12,457 bases of DNA, taken from Candidatus Aminicenantota bacterium. GTDB taxonomy: Bacteria > Acidobacteriota > Aminicenantia > S016-38. Below, in pieces: positions 1-6,197 of the stretch. The position numbers and the translations under genes are program-made. The notes under the pieces are model-generated. The model saw only the letters and a list, made by a program, of their open reading frames with translations, ran no database searches and was not told the origin of the DNA. Location of the stretch: positions 1 to 12,457 of the forward strand of contig JAMOUL010000084.1 of the NCBI GenBank assembly GCA_027062035.1, in the 5' to 3' direction. Position 1 is the stretch's first letter. Each line of letters starts with the position of its first letter.

Positions 1-247
1 AATCCGCAAAAAACTTCAGCAGCTCAGGATTTGCATCTCTGGAAGATAGATAGGAAAGAATAGAATTTCTGGGCATATCCATGAGGGAAAGAGCAGCCTT
101 ATCAGCAATTTCCTCCACAGGGTCATCAAGCAGAAAAGCAAGAACTTCAAATTGTTCTCTCAAAGGAAGGGGAATGGCATTTTCAGCAGCAATTTTCCTT
201 ATATCTTCGCTTACTCTTCCCTCTTTAAGTTCTTCAAGAAATCCCAT
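1..247 (-). CDS. HEAT-like hypothetical protein, N-terminal part only
   Basis: Partial gene, cut by the left window edge; 82 N-terminal residues are visible. It starts MGFLEELKEG and continues with amphipathic helical pairs such as LAFLLDDPVEEIADKAALSL, which resemble a HEAT or armadillo-type helical repeat. The ATG at 245-247 is preceded by a GAGGGA ribosome-binding sequence (257-262) with a 9-nt gap, and a TATAAT box sits further upstream at 270-275, so the start looks genuine. It is transcribed divergently from the DUF481-like gene. The frame is open to the edge and codon use resembles the neighbours. A plus-strand open frame overlaps it, but has no convincing protein character before position 287. 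I do not recognise a named family and the C-terminal part, which may carry the main domain, is not visible. Function unknown. Confidence 0.6.
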   Translation of the reverse strand, partial: MGFLEELKEGRVSEDIRKIAAENAIPLPLREQFEVLAFLLDDPVEEIADKAALSLMDMPRNSILSYLSSRDANPELLKFFAD

Positions 248-269
248 TTTTCTAATTCCCTCTACACGT

Positions 270-277
270 ATTATAAT
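270..277. promoter_or_regulatory. Back-to-back -10 boxes between divergent genes
   Basis: The 8-bp palindrome ATTATAAT contains TATAAT on both strands: plus 272-277 and minus 270-275. On the minus strand a weak -35-like TTGCTC (294-299, 18-nt spacer) would give a short leader containing the GAGGGA site of the HEAT-like gene. On the plus strand a poor -35-like TTTCTA (249-254, 17-nt spacer) would put the transcription start near 284, only about 3 nt before the ATG at 287. The two promoters would overlap and compete for polymerase. Inferred from sequence only. Confidence 0.45.
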
Positions 278-286
278 GCTATAGAA

Positions 287-997
287 ATGAAGAGAGCAAT
301 CTTCCTTTTATTCTTTTTCCTTTTAACAGATTTTTTCATGCCTCAGGATCTGAAAACAAGCATATCAGCAGGTCTTTCAATGGCCAGAGGGAATTCGGAA
401 TCCACAAGGTTCTATGGCAAAACCTCCATCACTTTAAAGAAAACCGATATCTCCTTCAACATGAACTCCAGCTATATATACGGAAAGGGAAAACAGGGCG
501 TTGATACCAATCAGGGAACCATCCAGTTCGGCTCAGAAAAACTTATAAAGGGAAGGTTAAAGCTTCAGTCTTCAGCCTCCTTCTTTTTCGACAGACTGGC
601 GAATATCCAGGGAAGGTTAAATTTCAGTCTCGGGATCAACTACACTCTGGAGGAAAACTCAAACCTGTTCTCCCTTGCAGCGTCATATTCAGAGGAATAC
701 GAAAATTATTATTCAAATCCAATCTCAAAAAGAACCAATCGTCTGTCAATAGAGATGAAAATCAAAAGAAATTTAAGCGATACCACAATCTTTAACCTCA
801 ATGCCCTTTATACTCCAAATATTCTCAATTTTTTCAACGACTTCAGAATTGAAGGAGAGGCTACTTTAAAGGTTTTAATGAAAAAACCTCTCTGGCTAAA
901 CTTAACCCTTAATGAGAGATATAATAATCTTCCTCCTTTGTCCACACTTAAGAAAAGTGATATAATTCTTATCACCGCCATAGAAATAAGCATTTAG
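287..997 (+). CDS. DUF481-like outer-membrane beta-barrel protein
   Basis: Predicted 236-residue exported protein. Residues 1-20 form a signal peptide (basic MKR, then a Leu/Phe-rich core, then MPQD). The mature part is almost entirely alternating beta strands. It opens with a segment of the type GLSMARGNSESTRF, resembling the G.S.tsGNs.t pattern of DUF481 (YdiY-like) proteins. It ends with strands rich in aromatic residues and a terminal hydrophobic strand (IILITAIEISI), as expected for an outer-membrane barrel. The open frame extends upstream to 152, but the ATG at 287 is chosen because it gives the signal peptide and avoids the divergent gene. No Shine-Dalgarno sequence precedes it, so translation may be leaderless. 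It sits 12 nt upstream of a lipoprotein gene, probably co-transcribed. The molecular role of DUF481 proteins is poorly defined. Confidence 0.7.
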   Translation: MKRAIFLLFFFLLTDFFMPQDLKTSISAGLSMARGNSESTRFYGKTSITLKKTDISFNMNSSYIYGKGKQGVDTNQGTIQFGSEKLIKGRLKLQSSASFFFDRLANIQGRLNFSLGINYTLEENSNLFSLAASYSEEYENYYSNPISKRTNRLSIEMKIKRNLSDTTIFNLNALYTPNILNFFNDFRIEGEATLKVLMKKPLWLNLTLNERYNNLPPLSTLKKSDIILITAIEISI

Positions 998-1001
998 GAG
1001 G
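996..1001 (+). promoter_or_regulatory. Strong ribosome-binding site for the lipoprotein gene
   Basis: AGGAGG, 8 nt before the ATG at 1010 and overlapping the TAG stop (995-997) of the upstream barrel gene. This fixes the downstream start and supports translational coupling of the pair. Confidence 0.8.
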
Positions 1002-1009
1002 ATTTAGAG

Positions 1010-1855
1010 ATGAAGAAGGCTTTACTCCCCATACTTGTAGTTCTGTTATTAATAGCGTTTCCGGCCTGCAAGAAAAAAGAAACAAAAAAATTCCCTGTGA
1101 ATCTACTGGTTGAATTTCAACCATCAAACTTAAGAGACGCTTATGTTACAACCGTAAAATACCACTGGACTCCTGTCCAGGGATTTAACCTATCTGACGA
1201 TTACTGGGTTTTTGTGCATTTCTGGGATGTCTCAACAAAAACAATGTACTTCCTCGATGATCATAAACCCCCTGTACCATTCTCAAAATGGGAACCCGGC
1301 AAGACAATAGTCTACGATAGAACTTTTGTGTTACCGGAATATATAGAGGAAATAACTAAAAAGAATTTTCCTGTCGACTTTACTGTGGGATTTTACAATC
1401 CCAAAACAGGGGACAAGATTACAGTATTCAAGAAAAGGCTGAATATAGAAATAAACCCCGAAGTTGTTCCCCAGATTATTTACGGAGAAGGGTGGTATAG
1501 CGAAGAATTCGATAAGGAAGGAAAAACATGGAGATGGATGGGTAAGACAGCTATATGCAGGATTGAAAATCCCAGGAAGACTTCCATTCTCTACATTTCT
1601 GGCTTTTATCCATCTCCCATACTTAAGGATCAAAAGATAAGAATTTACATCAACGACAAGGTGCTGGATGAAATTACGACGCCGGACTTTAAGAAAATAT
1701 ATGTCCTTGAACCTTCCCTTCTGGGTGACGAAGACGAATTTGAATTAAAGATAGAAACCGAAAAAACCTTTATTCCCAGACAGGTGTACAAGAATTCAAA
1801 GGATACAAGGGAACTTTCTGTGGCTTTCAGGAAGATATTCCTCTGTGTAAAATAA
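1010..1855 (+). CDS. Lipoprotein of unknown function
   Basis: 281 residues with a type II signal peptide: basic MKK, hydrophobic stretch 4-17, and a lipobox ending FPAC, so Cys20 should be lipidated. Residues after Cys20 are KKKE rather than Asp, so by the E. coli rule it would go to the outer membrane. The mature chain appears beta-rich. One aromatic-rich part lies at about 45-135 (WVFVHFWDV, DDHKPP, KWEPG) and a second at about 155-255 (GEGWYSEE, WRWMGKTA, then a hydrophobic strand region). This would suit two beta-sandwich modules, possibly of binding type. I do not recognise the family. It follows the DUF481-like gene with a strong ribosome-binding site, so the two products may act together at the outer membrane. 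Its TAA lies only 4 bp from the queG stop of the opposite strand, with no obvious terminator between. Confidence 0.75.
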   Translation: MKKALLPILVVLLLIAFPACKKKETKKFPVNLLVEFQPSNLRDAYVTTVKYHWTPVQGFNLSDDYWVFVHFWDVSTKTMYFLDDHKPPVPFSKWEPGKTIVYDRTFVLPEYIEEITKKNFPVDFTVGFYNPKTGDKITVFKKRLNIEINPEVVPQIIYGEGWYSEEFDKEGKTWRWMGKTAICRIENPRKTSILYISGFYPSPILKDQKIRIYINDKVLDEITTPDFKKIYVLEPSLLGDEDEFELKIETEKTFIPRQVYKNSKDTRELSVAFRKIFLCVK

Positions 1856-1859
1856 ATTT

Positions 1860-2795
1860 CTATTTCGGGATACAGTATCGGGCCAGTTCTTTTAACTTCT
1901 CAAAACCGGCTCTTTTTACCGGAGTTCCTCTGAAAATTTCGTCGAATTTCTCCCTGCTCAGGGAAAGAAGCTCTTTCCTTTTCAATAAAAGAATTTGAGG
2001 CCCTGGAAGAAATTCTTCCATGGTGGTTTTTCTAACCCTGGCATTCCATGGACAAACCTCCTGACAGATATCACATCCAAAAAGCCATCCATGGTTCTTA
2101 TCTTTGTAAACCTCAGGAATCTCCCCTTTATGCTCCACTGTTATATAGGATAGACAGAGCCTTGAATCGAGAAAATATGGCTTTAAAGCACCTGTTGGGC
2201 AAGCATCTATGCAGGCTGTACACGTACCACAATAACCGGTCTGCACAGGAGAATCAGGAGGGAGCTCAACTGAAATGAACATTTCCCCGAGAAAAACCCA
2301 GGATCCATATTCCTTCGTTATAAGCATGGTATTTTTGCCTATCCACCCGATACCCGCTCTTCTTGCAATTTCCCTCTCAAGAACAGGGGCAGAGTCCACA
2401 AAGAATCTTGCCTGAACATCCGGGAAAAGGGTCCTGATAAATGTAAAAAGACGTTTCATCATCTTTTTCAAAACCCTGTGATAATCCTTTCCCACAGCAT
2501 AACGGGAGATCTTTGGGCCTGCATACTTTAACTCTCCCGGGAAATAATTAACCGCAAGGGAAATTATGGTTTTCACGGGTGGAAAAAGCTTTTCAGGTTC
2601 AAGACGAAGTTCGATGTTCCTCCGCATATAGGCCATACCTGCTTCTGCCCCATTCTCAAGCCAGTGCAACAAAAAATCCCCCCTTATCCTCTCAGGGGTA
2701 GTAAATCCAGCCTTCGAAAAGCCAAGACTTAAAGCCTCAGCTCTTATCCTCTCCTTCTCCTCCACCCTTTCTGGCCATCCTGTAGAGATGGGCAA
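1860..2795 (-). CDS. queG: Epoxyqueuosine reductase QueG
   Basis: Catalyses the last step of queuosine tRNA modification, reducing epoxyqueuosine to queuosine with cobalamin and two [4Fe-4S] clusters in the cytoplasm. Numbered from the TTG start, the protein has the expected VDSAPVLER segment with Asp134 (the conserved catalytic acid), GIGWIGKNT at 148-156, a first cluster set Cys189/192/195/199, a lone Cys214 in SRLCLSY, and CDICQEVCPWN with Cys241/244/248, giving the usual eight cysteines. At about 300 residues it is the short form, ending where longer QueG proteins continue into HEAT-like repeats. The start is uncertain: TTG at 2795 has GGAGAAGG 5 nt upstream, while GTG at 2765 is closer to the usual N terminus but has a poor ribosome site. 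Either start overlaps the end of lpxD, by 59 or 29 nt. Last gene of the minus-strand block. Confidence 0.93.
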   Translation of the reverse strand: MPISTGWPERVEEKERIRAEALSLGFSKAGFTTPERIRGDFLLHWLENGAEAGMAYMRRNIELRLEPEKLFPPVKTIISLAVNYFPGELKYAGPKISRYAVGKDYHRVLKKMMKRLFTFIRTLFPDVQARFFVDSAPVLEREIARRAGIGWIGKNTMLITKEYGSWVFLGEMFISVELPPDSPVQTGYCGTCTACIDACPTGALKPYFLDSRLCLSYITVEHKGEIPEVYKDKNHGWLFGCDICQEVCPWNARVRKTTMEEFLPGPQILLLKRKELLSLSREKFDEIFRGTPVKRAGFEKLKELARYCIPK

Positions 2796-3714
2796 TGGCC
2801 CTTCTCCAGACCTTTATATCTGTGTGGGGAAATCCAGCAACGATTTCACCCGGCCTGACGGATTTGGTAATTCCAGCCCTTGCAGCTATCATCACACCAT
2901 CTCCCACCTCAATATTATCCCTTATCCCCACCATCCCTGCTATTATCACTCCCTTTCCTATCTTTGCACTTCCCCCAATAGCGCTCATGCCTGCCATGAG
3001 GGTACCTTTTCCTATCTTAACTCCGTGGGCTATCTGGCAGAGATTATCGATTTTAACATTATCCTCTATTACAGTTGTGCCTATAGCCGCCCTGTCAACA
3101 CAGGTATTGGCCCCTATTTCCACATTGTTTCCTATAATCACCCTTCCAATCTGTGGGATTTTCTTTCCCGCCTCAAAACCAAATCCATCTGCCCCAATTA
3201 CCACGCCAGGATGTAAAATAACATTATCTCCTATCCGGGTTTCCTCTCTTATAACCACGTTTGCATATATTCTGCAGTTCTTTCCTATTTTCACATTCTC
3301 GTAAACTACAGTTCCACTGTGAATTTCAGTTCCATCCCCCACTTCCGAGCCATCACCTATCACGACATATTCACCGATAAACACATTCCTTCCAATTTTT
3401 GCCGATGGAGAAATTTTCGCGGTGGCTGAGATTCCTGTCTTTCTCCTTTCAGGATAGAGAATGGTTATAATATCCGCAAGAGCAGCCCTGGGGTTCTCCA
3501 CAAGAATCATATTATGTCCCTCCAGCTCCAAACCCTTCATGGTCAGAATAGCAGAGGCTCTGGTCGTCCTGGCCAGAGGGAGAAACTTTTTTCTGTAATA
3601 GGGTGCAATATCGCCTTCCTTGGCCTCTTCAAGGGTTGAAACACCCTTTATTTCCACTTCCCCATCTCCGATTAGAACGCCTCCAATTTTCTTTGCTATT
3701 TCTTTAAGCTTCAT
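2737..3714 (-). CDS. lpxD: UDP-3-O-acylglucosamine N-acyltransferase LpxD
   Basis: Adds the N-linked acyl chain to UDP-3-O-acylglucosamine in lipid A synthesis, using acyl-ACP, on the cytoplasmic side. The 325 residues match the family length. An N-terminal uridine-binding domain (about 1-95, with FLPLARTTRASAIL and ENPRAALADI) is followed by a left-handed beta helix of hexapeptide repeats (about 98-285: IGRNVFIG, IGDNVILHPGVVIG and so on). The helix carries the DGFGFE motif (176-181) and catalytic His230 in CQIAHGVKIG. A short C-terminal helix (VWRRAIAHLYRM) ends in a polar tail. ATG at 3714 has GGAG 6 nt upstream and overlaps the end of the yihY-like gene by 11 nt. The usual partners (fabZ, lpxA, bamA, skp) are not adjacent. 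LpxA lacks this N-terminal domain, so LpxD is the safer call. It implies a lipid A-bearing outer membrane. Confidence 0.95.
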   Translation of the reverse strand: MKLKEIAKKIGGVLIGDGEVEIKGVSTLEEAKEGDIAPYYRKKFLPLARTTRASAILTMKGLELEGHNMILVENPRAALADIITILYPERRKTGISATAKISPSAKIGRNVFIGEYVVIGDGSEVGDGTEIHSGTVVYENVKIGKNCRIYANVVIREETRIGDNVILHPGVVIGADGFGFEAGKKIPQIGRVIIGNNVEIGANTCVDRAAIGTTVIEDNVKIDNLCQIAHGVKIGKGTLMAGMSAIGGSAKIGKGVIIAGMVGIRDNIEVGDGVMIAARAGITKSVRPGEIVAGFPHTDIKVWRRAIAHLYRMARKGGGEGEDKS

Positions 3715-4546
3715 GATTCTCCGTTAAATAGGAGGAAATCTCTGCTCCAAATAACAGAATCAAGGAGGAGATTTCCACCCAGAAGATGAATATAATTACA
3801 GTTGAAAGGGTCCCAAATAATTTTCCAGCAAGGGAAATATGTCCAATGTACCACATAAACACATGGGTCCCTGCCATCCACAGGACGGAAGCAGTTACAG
3901 CCCCACGAATCGCTGCCCAGCTCTTTACTTTTGTCTCAGGAATCCACTTATAAAGAGCGTAAAAATAGAAGGTTGCGAGAAGGAAGGGGACAAGCAGCTT
4001 GGTGACAAAACTTCTTATCGCCCATAAGACGGTGGGATTCACATAATGGGATATGGTCTCGTTTGAAGCAACAAACCTGTTAAATGTGGCTATCCCTGCC
4101 ATAAGACCGAATGCTGAGAAAAGGAATATGCCAGAACCTATTAAAATAGCGATTTCCCATAACCTCTTCCAGAAAAAGGATTTGTTTGTTTTTATACCGT
4201 AAATGGTCTGGATGGCAGAAATTATTTTTGATATAAGCATTATTCCCAGAACTACAGCAAGATATATCCCTGCTATCCCAACCTCCTTTATCTTTGAGGC
4301 ATAGATCTTCATGTTCATAAAGAATCTGGGGTTTATGGTTGAGAAGAACTCCTGGGAAAAAATATTAAGGTCATTAATAATCTTCTCGGATGAACCAATA
4401 AAATAGGTAGATAAATACAGAAGGAAGCCGGCCAGAGGAACCGAGGCCCATAGAGCATAATAAGAAATTATGGCAGCAAGATCATCAATGCGATGAGCCC
4501 TGCTTCTTTTCCAAATTTCCTTTAAGCTAATGAAAAACTTTCTCAA
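3704..4546 (-). CDS. YihY/BrkB family inner-membrane protein
   Basis: 280-residue polytopic membrane protein of the YihY/BrkB (UPF0761) family. About six membrane segments are visible, near residues 23-48, 88-115, 131-153, 178-199, 213-235 and 243-270. The family signature is clear in the second half: WIPETKVKSWAAIRGAV, then an LWMAGTHVFMWYI segment, then FGTLSTVIIFIFWVEISS with LLFGAEISSYL at the end. The family was once labelled ribonuclease BN in error, and its function is still poorly known. The start is taken as TTG (4544-4546), because no ATG or GTG fits; GAGG lies only 2 nt before it, so the exact start is uncertain. The gene begins 20 nt after the atpE stop, just beyond a hairpin, and its last 11 nt overlap lpxD, suggesting coupled translation with lipid A synthesis. 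Confidence 0.88.
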   Translation of the reverse strand: MRKFFISLKEIWKRSRAHRIDDLAAIISYYALWASVPLAGFLLYLSTYFIGSSEKIINDLNIFSQEFFSTINPRFFMNMKIYASKIKEVGIAGIYLAVVLGIMLISKIISAIQTIYGIKTNKSFFWKRLWEIAILIGSGIFLFSAFGLMAGIATFNRFVASNETISHYVNPTVLWAIRSFVTKLLVPFLLATFYFYALYKWIPETKVKSWAAIRGAVTASVLWMAGTHVFMWYIGHISLAGKLFGTLSTVIIFIFWVEISSLILLFGAEISSYLTENHEA

Positions 4547-4556
4547 TTCCTCTGGC

Positions 4557-4590
4557 CTGGTTGGTTTTAAAGCTTTATCTTTCCAACCAG
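4557..4590 (-). other. Intercistronic hairpin across the atpE stop codon
   Basis: Perfect 8-bp inverted repeat: CTGGTTGG at 4557-4564 and CCAACCAG at 4583-4590, with an 18-nt middle. On the transcribed (minus) strand the middle can extend the stem with AAAG/CTTT plus a bulge of four A. The atpE TAA (4567-4569) falls inside this structure, and the yihY-like ribosome site starts only a few bases after the stem. No T-run follows, so it is not a standard intrinsic terminator. It could stabilise the atpE 3' end or dampen translation of the next gene. Confidence 0.5.
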
Positions 4591-4887
4591 AAGTATCTCA
4601 ATCAGAAGTGTATAAATTACGAGGGACTCAATAAGTACCAGACCCAGTATGAGCCCGAACCTGATATGGGGAGCTGTACCCGGATTCCTCGAAATTGCTT
4701 CAGAAGCACGGTGCACAACCTTTGCCTGACCCAATGCTCCAACTGCAGAGGCTATTGCAATACCGAAACCTGCGGCAATAGCTATCCACGCATATACCGG
4801 GTTATAGGCTGCAGTTGCTCCTGCTCCCTCCGCTGCAAAGAGGGAAGAACCCAGTAAAAAGAAACCTAACGCTGCCAGATACCTCAT
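4567..4887 (-). CDS. atpE: ATP synthase F0 subunit c
   Basis: Ring-forming, ion-carrying subunit of F-type ATP synthase, in the inner membrane. 106 residues, longer than the usual 70-90 because of an N-terminal signal-like segment (about 1-19, ending SSLFAAE) before the two-helix hairpin. Helix 1 is about 30-55, the polar loop contains ISRNPG, and helix 2 is about 76-102. The ion-carrying acid is Glu87. Gln54 is 33 residues before it, Ser88 follows it and Tyr92 is at +5, matching Gln32, Glu65, Ser66 and Tyr70 of the Na+-binding Ilyobacter ring, but Thr67 is replaced by Leu89. The glycine ladder of helix 1 is degenerate (V49, A51, G53, A55). A near-ideal ribosome-binding site precedes it, in keeping with the many copies needed. 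It follows atpB by 12 nt. Confidence 0.96.
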   Translation of the reverse strand: MRYLAALGFFLLGSSLFAAEGAGATAAYNPVYAWIAIAAGFGIAIASAVGALGQAKVVHRASEAISRNPGTAPHIRFGLILGLVLIESLVIYTLLIEILLVGKIKL

Positions 4888-4892
4888 TATAA

Positions 4893-4901
4893 ACCTCCTT
4901 T
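4893..4901 (-). promoter_or_regulatory. Near-ideal ribosome-binding site of atpE
   Basis: AAAGGAGGT on the minus strand, 5 nt before the ATG at 4887 and overlapping the atpB TAA (4900-4902). It is the best Shine-Dalgarno match in the block and would allow subunit c to be made in excess over subunit a. Confidence 0.8.
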
Positions 4902-5628
4902 AGTGTTCTTCTGAGACCGCCCCTGAAATGTAAACGGCGGTCAACATGGCGAATATATAGGCTTGCAAGGCTCCTGTTATTATAGCCAGTGCCATCATTG
5001 GGACCGGCAACAGGGGTGCAAAAAGACCTGCAAGCACCAATATTAGAGTTTCTTCCGCTGTTATATTTCCAAAAAGACGAATGGAAAGGGATAGGGGCCT
5101 GGAAAGGTGACTAACAAATTCTATGGGCCCCATAATCGGAGCAATAAAAATATATTCTCCGGTAAACTGTTTTATGTATGCCAGTTTATGTCTTCTTATT
5201 CCCTGATAGTTGTAATACAGATAAACAAAAATCGCCATTCCTGCCGGCACATTTATGTTAGTGGTGGGAGAGGCGAGTCCTGGAAGAAGACCAAAATAAT
5301 TCATGGTGAGTATAAACAGGAAAAGCGTCCCCACTATGGGGATAAATTGTCTGCCTTCATGTCCTATTATTTCCCTGTTGAGATTATCAACAAAGAGGAA
5401 AATTTGCTCAAAAACCGATTGCTTTTTGCCCGGAACCATGGTGGGTTTTCCGGAAAGAAAACCAAAAACAACGATAACCGTTATGGAGGCAAGCAAAGCA
5501 AGAACCACATGGGCAGGTATGGGTTCGTGATGGTTAAGATGGATTCCCAGATAAGAAAAAACCTTCACTACCAGTGGGCCAAGCAACTTATTAACTTCTT
5601 CAACTATCCAGAGTTTTTCCTCTTCCAT
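4900..5628 (-). CDS. atpB: ATP synthase F0 subunit a
   Basis: Stator channel subunit that passes ions to the c-ring in the inner membrane. 242 residues with five to six membrane segments. The diagnostic stretch is present: GPIEFVSHLSRPLSLSIRLFGN, with the essential arginine at Arg184 (equivalent to E. coli Arg210), Asn188 four residues on, and an acidic pair Glu192-Glu193 in the area of E. coli Glu219. The last helix has ALQAYIFAMLTAVYI with Gln222 in the position of the conserved glutamine. ATG at 5628 has AGGAAG upstream and lies inside the end of the atpI-like gene (29-nt overlap). Subunit c follows directly, but subunit b (atpF), normally next, is absent from this window. Confidence 0.96.
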   Translation of the reverse strand: MEEEKLWIVEEVNKLLGPLVVKVFSYLGIHLNHHEPIPAHVVLALLASITVIVVFGFLSGKPTMVPGKKQSVFEQIFLFVDNLNREIIGHEGRQFIPIVGTLFLFILTMNYFGLLPGLASPTTNINVPAGMAIFVYLYYNYQGIRRHKLAYIKQFTGEYIFIAPIMGPIEFVSHLSRPLSLSIRLFGNITAEETLILVLAGLFAPLLPVPMMALAIITGALQAYIFAMLTAVYISGAVSEEH

Positions 5629-5989
5629 TCTTTCTTCCTATAAGTAATCCGATAATTACAATATTAGCAGATAAAGCAAGGGTTAAAACCCCTGAAAGAA
5701 AATATATTACCATAGGGAAATTCCTGTTGGCAAGGTAAAAAACCACCAAAAGGATAGCCCCAAGTGTAAGGATAAAGAATACCAAAGAAAGAACTATGGC
5801 CTTTTTCCTCTTCTCCCTTCTGGTTACAATGGAAGAAATTCCCTTAATCCCTTCATAATGAACCAGAATGATAACTGCTCCAAGAAGGAAAAAAATGGCC
5901 CCTCTGGCATTAATGAAAACAAGCACAAGGGACCCTGCAAGGGCGAAGATCAATGTGAGGTAACCTATAAGTTTAATCTCCCTTTCCAT
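5600..5989 (-). CDS. atpI: AtpI-like membrane protein of the ATP synthase cluster
   Basis: 129-residue membrane protein with four hydrophobic helices (about 8-27, 29-46, 67-87 and 94-117), separated by a basic loop TRREKRKK and followed by a polar tail GRKNGRGKTLDS. Size, topology and position directly before atpB match ATP synthase subunit I, a non-stoichiometric protein implicated in c-ring assembly or stability. Sequence signature in this family is weak, so the name rests mainly on topology and context. ATG at 5989 has AGGGAA a few bases upstream and overlaps the atpZ-like gene by 17 nt; its end overlaps atpB by 29 nt. Confidence 0.75.
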   Translation of the reverse strand: MEREIKLIGYLTLIFALAGSLVLVFINARGAIFFLLGAVIILVHYEGIKGISSIVTRREKRKKAIVLSLVFFILTLGAILLVVFYLANRNFPMVIYFLSGVLTLALSANIVIIGLLIGRKNGRGKTLDS

Positions 5990-6197
5990 TGAGTTCCCTG
6001 TTAAACTTCAGGATTTCCCTTACGAGATCATAAAATCCGGAAATTATTCCTATTATCAGAAAAACTGTCCTGAGATAATCCGTCTTGAACAACCAGTCAA
6101 GGAGATAGCCCAGGCCATAACCCACCGCCATGGCAGAGGGCACAATAAAGGCAAGACTTGTAATTCTTGCGATTTTCTTGCTGAAAACAGGAATCAT
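5973..6197 (-). CDS. AtpZ/AtpQ-like small ATP synthase accessory protein
   Basis: 74-residue protein with two membrane helices (about 12-35 and 42-60). It has the GYGLGYLLDWLF segment and GIISGFYDLVREI segment typical of the AtpZ/AtpQ group (annotated as F0F1-ATPase Ca2+/Mg2+-transport-like subunit). The Gly ladder followed by LD and the second-helix GxxxGF pattern are what I used. These proteins are encoded at the head of atp operons and have been proposed to form an ion channel or assembly factor with AtpI. ATG at 6197 overlaps the TGA of the 95-aa gene (ATGA), and its own end overlaps atpI-like by 17 nt, so all three are translationally linked. Confidence 0.8.
   Translation of the reverse strand: MIPVFSKKIARITSLAFIVPSAMAVGYGLGYLLDWLFKTDYLRTVFLIIGIISGFYDLVREILKFNRELNGKGD

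Noticed and set aside
152..286. N-terminal extension of the DUF481-like gene
   Set aside because: It would overlap the divergent HEAT-like gene and hide the signal peptide; the ATG at 287 explains the protein better.
1856..1885. Possible bidirectional terminator between the converging lipoprotein and queG genes
   Set aside because: Only a 5-bp GATAC/GTATC repeat with a 1-nt loop inside queG; not a stable stem and no T-run.
2788..3304. Two overlapping plus-strand open frames of 142 and 169 codons
   Set aside because: They lie entirely opposite lpxD, whose hexapeptide repeats create long open antisense frames rich in Pro, Ile and Ser; no ribosome site or domain.
4893..4901. Riboswitch or attenuator before atpE
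   Set aside because: Only a 12-nt gap with a strong ribosome site; no room for a structured leader.
5107..5643. Plus-strand open frame of 178 codons
   Set aside because: Antisense to atpB; composition is not protein-like and the atpB motifs on the other strand are unmistakable.
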